Shown here one piece after another: positions 45,808-57,600 of a stretch of 64,000 nucleotides of DNA; positions within the stretch are counted from its first letter, which is position 1; each line of letters starts with the position of its first letter. This DNA is from Caprella mutica (lineage: Eukaryota; Arthropoda; Malacostraca; Amphipoda; Caprellidae). Where the stretch lies: NCBI GenBank assembly GCA_947561585.1, contig CANNZV010001151.1, positions 1 through 64,000 on the forward strand, read 5' to 3'. The notes under the pieces were generated by a model that was given only the letters and a program-made list of their open reading frames with translations, was not told the origin of the DNA and made no database searches. Position numbers and translations under genes: made by a program.

Positions 45808-46328
45808 GTATACTTATGGTATAAATTTATACAGCGTACAGCCTCCTGCCCACAGCACAGCTGCACAGGTACTGTGCTCCTCAGGCAGGCTGCCTCTGCC
45901 TTCTCATTTAGAAGCTTCCAGGAGAAATGTCTGGGAATTTTCAGATCAAACGGTTCACCTTTCGGGGAAATACTAACTACTGACCTTTAGGTGGCATCAT
46001 CCACCTTTGATAAAGATTGAAGAAGAAGCTTCCAGGATAGAGGCTGAACGGAATACCTAACAATCCTGATTCAGTGGTTCAGAACTTCAGGTTATCCAAT
46101 ATTTTGTTCAAAGCAAAGCTTTAAGCTACCAAAACTTTAAAGGAGATACAGCCTCAGTGTCAGTGTGTCAGAAGTTATAGATGCTCTATTATCTGGCTAG
46201 GCTGCTGCGTGCAAAGAAGTGTCTTAGTGTGACAAATCTGTGTCCAAAATATTATTTGAGGCCAAGTAAAATAATATGGCTCATAATCTGCGCAGTGTGC
46301 AAGTTCACCCTATGTATAAACTGTGCAC
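45472..46328. other. Region between MITE copies, no gene seen
   Basis: It contains the right end of the CGAACGCCA pair and an 87-codon frame at 45727-45990 that begins inside that repeat. No splice or family evidence. Confidence 0.45.
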
Positions 46329-46336
46329 TTGCATAG

Positions 46337-46543
46337 CCAGTCTGTAATGTATTTGGTGCTCAAAATTCCACTGACTTTTTGAAAAAGCTGAAAAAATCCA
46401 CCATAAATTTCCAGTAATTTGGCTGATCCATCAACATTTTACCTATTTTTCCAATGAAAATTAATGGTAACATAGGAGTAAATAGCAAAAAATCAACCGA
46501 CTTTGCCAGAATATTATTTTCAATGGAGAAAAATACAGACTGA
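46337..46543 (+). mobile_element. CCAGTCTGTATTT MITE, copy B
   Basis: Same family, with the segment carrying CCGACATGTCGG deleted. The flanks TTGCATAG (46329-46336) and GTGCATAG (46544-46551) differ at one base and look like an aged 8-bp target duplication. Confidence 0.8.
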
Positions 46544-46600
46544 GTGCATAGAAAATCTAACCCCGATATGTTATGCAACTGCCGTGAATCTGCCCCAATG

Positions 46601-47300
46601 CCAGTCTGTATTTGGTGCACTGTCCGTGCTCAAAATCCCACTGACTTTTTCAAAAAGCTGAAAAAATCCACCAAAAATTTCCAGTAATTCTAATTTGGCT
46701 GATCTACCAACATTTTCCCAATTTATCCACTGAAAATTAATGGTGACATAAGAATAAATAGTTTAAATTCAACGACTTTGCCAGAATATTATTTTCACAG
46801 GGAGAAAAATTCCACCGACATGTCGGCCATGTTTTAAATTATGGACAAAGTCGCCAGTATATTGGCGACTTTTGAGGGGTTAAATAAGTTGGAAAACCTG
46901 TAAATAAAAAGTAAATCACTTCTAAAATAGTCTCAAGTCTTGAGACTATTTCTAGGTGCTTTCTGATGAACTAATTACTCTGTTGGAGTTTTACAGACTT
47001 CAAAAATTAATGGTAAATTGCTAAAAATTGTATTATATATCCCCAGCATTTAGCATATAGAGTTCATCTGTTAGTGTAAGCAGTTTTCCAGACTGGTCTC
47101 AAAAGATACACATGCATCAGGCATGAAGCATAAGGATGTTTCCAAGTGTAAAATCGTCACTAGGAACTCAAATTTCTCATTTAAGTATCTTAAATGTGGC
47201 GACCTGGATTCATTCTCTCACTAAACTGGCGACTTTCCTGCCACACAGCACACATTAAAACATGTCATGTTGGTGGAATTTACCATGAAATACAGACTTG
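46601..47300 (+). mobile_element. CCAGTCTGTATTT MITE, copy C, with internal insertion
   Basis: The left part to CCGACATGTCGG (46825) and the right end GTTGGTGGAATTTACCATGA, AATACAGAC (47270-47297) match copy A. About 440 bp of unrelated AT-rich sequence separates them (46826-47265). The inserted piece has no recognised ends. Confidence 0.7.
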
Positions 47301-47329
47301 GCGTCTGGCCCCAAGTTGCAACTGCCCCA

Positions 47330-47472
47330 ATCTGCTGTGCAATTGCTGTGAGTCTGCTGTGCAATTGCCGTGAGTCTGCTGTGCAATTGCCGTGAGTCTG
47401 CTGTGCAATTGCCGTGAGTCTGCTGTGCAATTGCCGTGAGTCTGCAGTGCAATTGCCGTGAGTCTGCTGTGC
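47330..47472. repeat. 22-bp minisatellite, about 6 copies
   Basis: Units of GTGCAATTGCCGTGAGTCTG plus CT. Single units or close relatives also occur at 46571-46592 and 47618-47655, on both sides of MITE copies C and D. The MITEs therefore inserted into an older, longer array. Confidence 0.9.
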
Positions 47473-47665
47473 CCAGACTGCAGGAACTAGTAAAGTGTTC
47501 TCCAAGAAATATTCCATTTTTGCTTCTGTTCTCAGTAAAATACATGTAAATATAGGAGGAAATTAAGGATTGTTCGCACAGAAAATGTTAAAAATGTCCC
47601 ATATTCTGCAGACTGGTGCTGTGCAATTGCCGTGAGTCTGCTGTGCAATTGCTATGACTCGTGAG

Positions 47666-47916
47666 CCAGTCTGTATTTCATGGTAAATTCCACCGACATG
47701 TCGGTGGAATTTTTTCCCTTAGAAAATAATATTCCAGCAAAGTCGGTGGATTTTAAGCTATTTATAATTTAATCCTATATTACCATTAATTTTCGGTGGA
47801 TAAAATCATAAAATGAGAAAATGTTGGTGGATCAGCCAAATTATTGGAAATTTCTGGTGGATTTTTTCAGCTTTTTGAAAAAGTCAATGGGATTTTTTGC
47901 ACCAAATACAGATTGG
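47666..47916 (-). mobile_element. CCAGTCTGTATTT MITE, copy D (inverted)
   Basis: Reverse-orientation copy: it starts CCAGTCTGTATTTCATGGTA with CCGACATGTCGGTGG next, and ends GCACCAAATACAGATTGG. No intact target duplication was found. Confidence 0.82.
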
Positions 47917-48630
47917 AATTATTTGTTTATAACTTATATCTCAATAATTTAAAATTATTATCAGAATCATCCAATATTCATCTTACATGAGGTTAATCTG
48001 CAGTAAATTATGCATATCCAACGTAAATTGCAATCAAATTTGAGCATAATTATCAACACTACAGCAAAGTTCTTAATCTCTTACGATTTTCGTGAAATTT
48101 ATGGACTAGGGGGTTTAAGAGCTGCTCTTTCCAATGGTGTTGTCAGATTTGAAATATTTTCACGCATTCGCTGTCAATTACCGATGCGCAACTTCACCCG
48201 GAATGTTGAGGTGTGCAAGGCCACCCGGTCTGACGCTAGTTGATAATTTGAAATAATTTATATGTATCCATTAATTTATCAAAGATTGAAGATATATCAT
48301 GAATTTTTATTGAATTCTGACCAGGCAGCATAGAGACTCAGACTGGTAAAGTGTTCTGCAAGAAATCCTCTATTTAGGCTTCTGTTCTCAGTAAAATACA
48401 TGCAAAAATAGGAGAAACTTTACCAGATGGTTTGCACAGAAAATGTTAGAAATGTCTCAAATAATTGTAGTCTGTTCCCAAACTTTACCAGTTAAAGTCT
48501 TATCTGATATTCAGAGACCCAATTTGTAGCGTAGTTTTTATTTTCTCTTATCAAATTTATTCAATCTGAAATAAATATGTGATTTAATAGCCCAGATCTG
48601 TTTTTCCAAATAACTCTTTCTTCTCTGTAG
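47917..48630. other. Sequence upstream of the first MED29 coding exon
   Basis: It includes a 77-codon frame at 48010-48243 (VRFEIFSRIRCQLPMRNFTR) without splice or family support. The segment ends in the strong acceptor CTCTTTCTTCTCTGTAG (48630), so at least its end is intron. Phrases such as TAAAGTGTTCTGCAAGAAAT at about 48347 echo 47490-47510, indicating another diverged repeat. Confidence 0.45.
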
Positions 48631-48650
48631 ACTGCTCTCAGTTTATCACA

Positions 48651-51600
48651 ATGTATAAAGGTGACATGTCTAAGATGATGGCACAGCAACAACAGGCTCA
48701 GATGCAACAGTCTCAACAAGCTATGATGATGAGTCAGCAAGGTGAGAAAACTATAGTTTGTTATTGGCACTCCTTGAAAATTGGTATCCAAGATACCTGC
48801 AGATATCATGGATACCAACTGAAATAAATAATCATTTTTATATAGTTTTTTCTTATATTATTCAAAAGTCTCATGGAAAAAGTAGGAGGAGCTTTGCAAA
48901 AAGTCTGGTAGAAAGACTTAAGAAAACCTTGAATGTGTATGGTGTTGCAAAATTAGTTCTTGAAAATGAATAGTTAATGTGTTATTCACATTTCAAACTT
49001 TACTGGTTCATAAGAAATGCTTAAATTTAAGAATAATAATAAGATACCTACTTCACTGAATGAGACATTTCTGTGTGTAATTTAAACTTCTATAGTTGGT
49101 TTCAATTGTCTCCTGTTCTGATAGTCAGTTGAGAATGGTCAAATATGTTTGATATCAAGAATCATTACATATATCATGACCTACTACATTAAATCAATAG
49201 GTGACAAAATGACCATTACTTTAATTTCTTGATCAAAGTTTAAATTTGATTAATATCTTTAACTGGCTGGCTAACTGAAAACTGGTTTTACCATAATTTC
49301 TAATAACTGTATACTCTCATTCTCAATTGCTAACCATTATTATACTTAGGCTATTACAGTTTGCAAGGTATAAATCACATTTAGCATTCAATTTTTAATT
49401 AGAAACTATTTTCTAATTGGTAATTAGAAACTATTTTCATCCCTATATCTTGGCTAGTTTGATTGTTTTTGAAGAGATTTTATTTGTGTTCCATAGCACA
49501 TATTAATTAGTTGTTAGGTGTCTATCTGTAGTCAAGAGTAGTGTGTGTTTCCAGGTGGTACTCACGTCATGGGTTCACAGGTGATGCAGCAACAAATGGC
49601 AATGTCCCCTCACATTCAGAACCAGATGTCACAAGAGCAGCACATTCAGATGAATCAACAAATGCAGATGCAACAGAGCCAACAAATGCAAATGCAACAA
49701 AATATGGTTGGTTATTGTCTTATTAATATTCAATGCTTTTTTGTTCAAATTAAAAGAACATGAAATGTTAGATTAATTATAATACAACTTGTGGTAATTG
49801 TAGCTCATGTTTACATTGTTACTCAATCTTATTTAGCTCCTGTTCTTATATTCATGGTCTTATCAATATTAAATAACACAGTTAGAGCTATGCAATATTG
49901 TCAACAACATACATTCCTCTAAGAGATGACAGCACCAGTCCTTAACAGTGCAGGGTCAAAAAAAATAACCTGCACTAACTAAGTAGTGTAAGTTATGAAT
50001 TATTGGTTAGTTCCACATCTTCGGTCCTTTAAGAAAAAACTATAATTATAATAATTATTATTTAATTGGTATCCATGATAGCTACCTGCAAGTTTCTTTT
50101 TTCAATTTTAATTATTATATCGTTTCTTGTCATATGACCAAAGATGAGGAACTGACCGATAACTCGTAACTTGCCCTGATAGCAGTCTTTTCACCTTCCA
50201 TCTGCCACTCTCCATTTTTCATTCAGTACCTTTTCATGAAATAGTTATAGAACACTAATTACCCTAATAGTTCTAATCTGTGGTTTGCTAGTAGTCTACT
50301 TTCCATGTTCCCCCAGCAGATGCAGCATCAAATGCACCAGCAACAGCAAGGCTTGCAGCAGCAGCAGATGCAACAAGCTACTCAGCAGCAAGCACAGCAG
50401 CAGCAGCAAGTTCAACAACATCAGCAGCAGCAAGAACAGAAACATGACAACATCAGCAAAGTGAAAACTCTAACGGCACAACTCAATGAAACTTTGATGG
50501 TAATTACTGTGGTAGAGGGATGAGCTATACAAGAATAACAAGAATATAAACAGGATAATATCGTACATTGGAAAGTGACTAACTAAATCTATATCTTCAT
50601 CAAAATCACATCAACTCAACTAAATGCGTTATTTGTAGTTAGTTACTATCTTTCAATGCTAGCAATATTTATTCATTATAGTTAAATAATGAAAGAATTA
50701 TAGCATTAGTAAAATTTAGTAACTGTTACATTTTTTATGAGATGAACTGAAGTGATTTGCAGGTATAATGGATAAGATAATAAGTTAAATTCTACATATT
50801 TTGTAATGTGATGGAAAGATCTGTTCACTGTCTCAGTACTTCCCCTTACAAAGTTCACAGTTAGTCCTTCCCTCCTTAGGATGCCCTGAGAATAGGAGGT
50901 GTGAACCTACTCTCCAACTCTCAAATGGAGGGGGGCAACAAGTGAGTGCTATACCGTACAGAATATTTTATTTACTCGCATGTCTCTTCTATGGCATTAA
51001 TATTACAATAGAGCTGTTAAAAGTCCATTCTTAGGATTCACTAGGTTGTAATACTAATGTGTTCTAGCAAGGTAATTTCATCCCTAGTTCAGGCAACAAT
51101 GTGACTTAGCCTAAAGGCCTTGTTACACGGTTTGAGTTACTGTCGTGACAGTGCACAGCAGCTGTCCCACTGTACTCGCATGCCAGTAGTTCAATGTGCA
51201 TAACATTGAATTTCCATGACAGTTAATCGCCTGATGCGGTCACACTGTGCGAGTAGCTGCACTACAGTAACTGGCCAGGCCAACTCGCACCATGTAACTA
51301 GGCCTAATCTACAAATTCCTACTATTGTGGTTTTTATAGCCGTGTTTTTATTTAATGTTGTTGGCATGAATTTTCAACTTTATTTTAAATAGATTCATTT
51401 AATTTTTTTCTTATTAACTTAACTTTATTGCACTGTGATCTAAAATCTTGGTGTTTTCTCAGTATTTCAAAGAATTCAAACTGAAATGTAACTAATTTCC
51501 CATTTCAGGTTTGGTGGGGAGTTGTCTACTGATAAACTTGAAGAGTGTATGGAGAAATTTTACTCTGTTTGTGATCAGATGGAACTGCATTTGGTGAGGG

Positions 51601-54600
51601 AGACTTTCCACCACACTAACTCTTCCTAACCATAGTGCTCTAAATTCACTCTATTTTGACTTTGTGTGTGTTCTACCTACCTACATAATATTCTATATAG
51701 AAGGATAGTAGGGACATCGCAGTACTCGGACAGTGGTAGTTAACATAGATCCTGACAGGGCAATCTGAAATTTCTAAAGATCAGATTGATTAATGACCCA
51801 ATGACCCATACTAGGGTTTCTCTCTTGAGATCCCGGTCCATTTTTACCTATTTTTTATCCCGGGATAAATAGATCTGTCCCAGGATATCCCGTGATAAAT
51901 ATAAAATTATTTTCCATTATTTTGTTTCAAAATACATGAGATACATAGAGATGGTCTATAGTTCCTGATAAGTTATTAACATTATTTAATAGTTAGTAAA
52001 TTGAAGATAGAAATAAACGATAATGACATGAATTGAAATATTTTAAATTATAATTTAGCCATGAAGCACCCCTAATTTTTATCAAACTGGTAATCGGAAA
52101 ACTTTTCTCTTCGCATTGGTAACAAAAATATATTGATTAGTTATCTATTATCTTTCAAATAAATTAGGTTATTTCCGAAAACTGAAGTTAAGCAAATAGT
52201 ATGGTTAATGAGTAGAATAACTATAACAACTCTTCTTAATCAAATTGTTACTATAACTTTCTATAATATTTCGAATACATATCAAAATTACATTTGCAGT
52301 TTTCACCATGATAATATGGGTTATAGTAATTTTCTCTGGCGGAATTTTCCCAGTGTGGATTTTCATTGGTGGTTTTCTCCCCTCAGATTGTAAATATTTA
52401 TGTTTATATTGGTAAATTTAAAATTCATGCTTCAAAATAATAAGTTCAAATGTTAATATATAAGAACATAGATTTTGTTATATTATCGAAAACAAACTTT
52501 GCCTAAGAGGTGTTCAGACCACCAAAAAAAAATATTCTTGAAGAGATTTAAAATTGAACATTTTATTCATGTGCAATGGAAGAATAAAGAGGTTAAATTG
52601 AAAGTAAATTCAAACGATTATTTGACGTTAACCTAATTGGTAATTAATAGCTACAATATCAGGTTACAACAGTGGTTTTTATAACTTTATTGAGGTATCA
52701 AACCTCACTTGTTCCCTTTAACTTCCATCCACAGAACCCTTTGTGGTTAGAACAATAGAAACAATTTTCAAAATCAGAACATATGCATATAACTATAATA
52801 TATTAGTGCACAAAAATTATCCCGGTATAAACACGATTTTTATCCTGTAACAAGCAAAAGTGGCCAATATGAGAAACTCTAACCCATACTAATGCACACT
52901 ATTCGAGAACTGTGAGGTACCCTCTTTCTTCCGTTTTAAATATTTTAATTGTTCAATCTTATCATTTTTAGACTAGCACTGGTACAGTTAGACTAGCACT
53001 GGTACAGTTAGACTGGCACTGGTACAGTTAGACTAGTACTGGTACAGTTAGACTAGCACTGGTACAGTTAGACTAGCACTGGTACAGTTAGACTAGCACT
53101 GGTACAGTTAGACTGGCACTGGTACAGTTAGACTGGCACTGGTACAGTTAGACTAGCACTGGTACAGTTAGACTGGCACTGGTACAGTTAGACTGGCACT
53201 GGTACAGTTAGACTAGCACTGGTACAGTTAGACTAGCACTGGTACAGTTAGACTGGCACTGGTACAGTTAGACTGGCACTGGTACAGTTAGACTGGCACT
53301 GGTACAGTTAGACTAGCACTGGTACAGTTAGACTAGCACTGGTACAGTTAGACTGGCACTGGTACAGTTAGACTGGCACTGGTACAGTTAGACTGGCACT
53401 GGTACAGTTAGACTAGCACTGGTACAGTTAGACTGGCACTGGTACAGTTAGACTGGCACTGGTACAGTTAGACTGGCACTGGTACAGTTAGACTGGCACT
53501 GGTACAGTTAGACTGGCACTGGTACAGTTAGACTGGCACTGGTACAGTTAGACTGGCACTGGTACAGTTAGACTGGCACTGGTACAGTTAGACTGGCACT
53601 GGTACAATTATCTTTCAGTCGAGTTCATTTTTTAATTCATTTTCCTCCTTCAGAAAACAGCAGCAGGTCACCAGTACCAGAGCTCTGCATCCCAAAGGTA
53701 CACCCCCACCTTCGTCAGTACCAACCCACCCCCTGACATCCATAAGTACACTCACTATGTCAACACTGTGAAGCAGCAGGTGAGTGAAATGTCACTAGTC
53801 TCACTGTGCCTATTTTATCTAGCCCTATCTTTCTATTGACGATATTTACCTTCTTAGATGGGTAAAACAGTATCTTATGTCCTAAATATCTTCAGTTTCT
53901 TACCAATAATTCCATTAGATGGTTTGGATTTTATTTGTCAGTGATTTCGCTCTTTTATGAGAACCTATGTAAGTATTGTTAGCTATATCTTAAATTGACA
54001 ATGTCCTGCTATTGCTCTCAGCAATATACCATTATAATAGCTTACTATAACTGTTGCTAAAATGCTGCCTTTTTTGTGTTTTCTTTTATATTTAATTGTG
54101 AAGTTAATATTTTTATCACATTTGACGCAACTACATTTAACTTTGGTTCATAAATATATGTTATCTCGTCATTTGAAGTGTGAGTACAGTTTTTGATACA
54201 CCTGTATTTACATATAGCTGACGAAATGTAATGGTACACCTAAATTAGAATATTACTCTAATAAATCAACTACCATTGTCAAAATTATATTTGGGACTCT
54301 TCACATAGCTACATTACAGCTACCTAATATACATTTATAAACGATAGAGGCCATGTTGTTGAAAACCTTTACGATTATTTTAAGCACTGTCATACCCAGT
54401 CACTTTCATGTATTGCAAAGGCCTGCCATGTTCATTTATATGGCAGTGATGGCCATCATTATTCAAGAGATTGAAAGTCTTGGTAACTTCCGAAAAAAAG
54501 ATACATCAAAAGTAAAGCTAATTGACGACTATATGAAAACATATAGCAATGACTACTACATGAACCTCATTGAGACATTAGATATAGAGCACTACTACCA

Positions 54601-57600
54601 TATAGCCAGAGGTGGGCGTTCGGCACAAATGTTCGCGAACCTGTTCGGACTGGAAATTGGGTTCGGACATTCTGATTCGGAACCTCTTCAAAATCAGTTC
54701 GGAACGACTTTTTTGAAAGTCCGAACCTCCGTACAGGGAAAAACTAACTTGTTCATTTAATCATTTTACGTTCTGAACATGTACCGTACATGTACTGACC
54801 ACCTCTCGTCTACTATTATATACCTAGGTTCCTGCTTAACACTGAAGCGAAGAACAAGTGTCTCTCCCCGCTCTTCTTCCGTTACGTTATTCATCCTTTC
54901 CTTACTTACAGTAAATTTTATAATGATCTTAATTCTTTAATAACTGTTAAGGTTCCCTCAAATCTCAGTTCAAAATGGTTTGAAATATGTAGAACTACAG
55001 CTAAGGTTATAAACATATACATTACATAACACTCTACCCCAGTAATTAAGCCATTGGCTATTCAGTCCTCATGGAAAAATAATAATAACTTTAATTCAAG
55101 ACCGATTTTAAAGCTGTCTTTTCATTCCTTTAATTTTTCACATAAATACATACGATTAGACAAAAACGAAGGTGATAAATGGTAAGATACTCATATTATG
55201 AGCATTTATTCAAATCGATAATAATATTAGGAATAAATCAGAGCTCTTTCCAGGCATTAGATGCAAGAGTGTGCTTGAGTACATAAGGGTGAATATCTCA
55301 CTATAATCAGTTAATTGTAACTCTTATAGCGGCTTAGCGAGATCAAATATGTGCGAGAATGATTGCGCACACCAAGCTTCGTACAATAACATCTAATCAA
55401 TATTTGTTTCTTGTCTTAGCTTAGCTACTTTTTATTTTTAATGAAAATTTTTCTTTTGGTTTTACTAATGAATGTGTAAATATCAAATGAAGGTTTTAAA
55501 AAGAAAAAAAATATTTAAATGACTTAAATGAGAACTTTTGACGGCTAAGTAGGTTGGCTGAACAGAAAATTTAAGATCAAGTATTCGGTTATTCGCTTTA
55601 AAATTGTATTGATTATAATTTATATATAGGTATAATAATATTATATTATTATATATAAGTTATAATATATCTTTGAGAAATATTCACAGTAATCTTCACT
55701 GTATGACCTTTCTAATATATTGAATAGAAGAAAAAGTTAAGCAAATAGAGTATAGGAATACCATTATACGGTATCTAGTACTTTCATATTCATACAAAAT
55801 GCAAATTGTTTTTATATTATCAGTTCTCTAGACGGGATTAATCAAAAATGTTGTAATATAAATGAAAATTTGAAAACCAATTGTAAAAACTTAAGAATTA
55901 TTTAATTAGATACTTGGATACTTTAATATGGATCCATTGCCTTGCATTGTTATGACGACAGAGTTGGTCTTAATTTTTCTTTGCATGAAATTCGAAGGTC
56001 AGAAGAAAATTCAGAATAACAACTTAAATTATGTATTAGAGTGGAGACTGGAGGGGACCTTTAAAGATACTTAATGCTCCTACTCAATATTACTAACTTA
56101 TTAAGTAGTAAGTACAGTGGAACTACTTTATAGTGAACTCCTGTATAGTAAACTCCTGTAATGCGAACTTCCTTTTATAGTAAACATATTTAGTTTAGTC
56201 TACCACAAATATTCGTAAGTCTTCTATGAATCTCTTATTTCTATTTAGTAAATTTACTAAATTAGTAGTATTTCATGAACAGGAGTTCTACCAGTGTAAC
56301 TCCCCTATAATGTAGACTGTAGTCATGTGAATTCACAGTATAATTATTATTATAAATCTATTATATTAATAATAATATTCAATAATAAATAATTAATATC
56401 TGTTCAAAAAATTGTTTTCTTATATAGGTTGCCCTAAAAGCCTTGGAAGCATAATCTAGTAATATGGCCGAATATAAATGTGTAGACTGTAATTCACTTT
56501 TATTTTTTAGATATAAAATATATACCTAAAAAAACGAGGTTAGCGTAAAAATGTATGGAATAAATGTTGGACCGAAATTTTCAAAATTGGATTCAATATA
56601 CGGAGGTTCGGAACCCAAAATCGACGAAGATTCGGATTCGGAACCTAAAAAAAGGTTCGCGCGTCTAGCTCTGCATATAGCTAATAACCACACAGCTATA
56701 GGCAACCAATAACGCAATTGCACTGAGAGAGTTCAGTTGGAAACCATCAATGAAAAGAAAGAGAGCTCTTAAACAGATATAAAAGAAATAAACTTTTGCA
56801 GATAAATTGGGATGGGACAAAGTATCGGTATCTGCATTTTTGGGGAGTATCGGCAATGGTATCCGTATCGTCAGATATTGAAAAGTATCAGCGGATACTT
56901 GTATAGTTTATATTATTCATTGAATTTAATTCATATCTTCAATTTTTTTTCATAAATTTCTATTACTTGATAGCCATAAAATATTTATTAAAAGTACTTG
57001 AGTTCTAAGTGTAATTATCCTTATTTTTTTATTATGACATAGATGAAATTATTAATAATTAATAAATAATGTAAAGTTGTATATACTGAATGTACCAATA
57101 GGTTTTTGAGTTTGACTAAAAATTCAAGATAAGAATTATACAGCTACTATTGACCATTTTTGCACTTTCATATGACAAGTATCTCAAAATTATAACACAC
57201 ATCAGAAAAGTTATCTATCTATTGCCAATGCATTTCAATTAATGTGAAATATGTAAAACACTTCATGTTATACTACATTGAAAGAGCATTAGCTACTGTA
57301 TTATTTTTATAAGTTTGAACTTTATTAAACTTACAAAAATAATTGATACTTAATAACTCATGAGTTTTATAAATATAAACTTTATAAAAAGTTGAAAGTA
57401 TTGGTATCAACAAGAATCTGCATCGACAAGAATCTGCATTTTTTTTAAGTATTGGTATCGGCACTTGTTGAGAACTATTGTTATTTGTTGATTTTGTAAA
57501 GTATCGGTATTGGCAAAAATACTGGTATCATCCCATCCCTACCTTTAGCTAAAATAGAATATTGCCGAGCAAGAGCTATCGTGAAGATAGTTAAACATGG

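Noticed and set aside
47221..47545. Frames rich in AIAQQTHGNCTADSRQLHSR
   Set aside because: Translation of the 22-bp minisatellite at 47330-47472.
48010..48243. 77-codon frame upstream of MED29 as its N-terminus
   Set aside because: It ends in a stop without a donor; the MED29 start at 48651 follows its own acceptor.
54353..54760. 135-codon frame as a functional gene
   Set aside because: The last third is inside the hAT element (after 54607); the host part is only a fragment of a decayed sequence.
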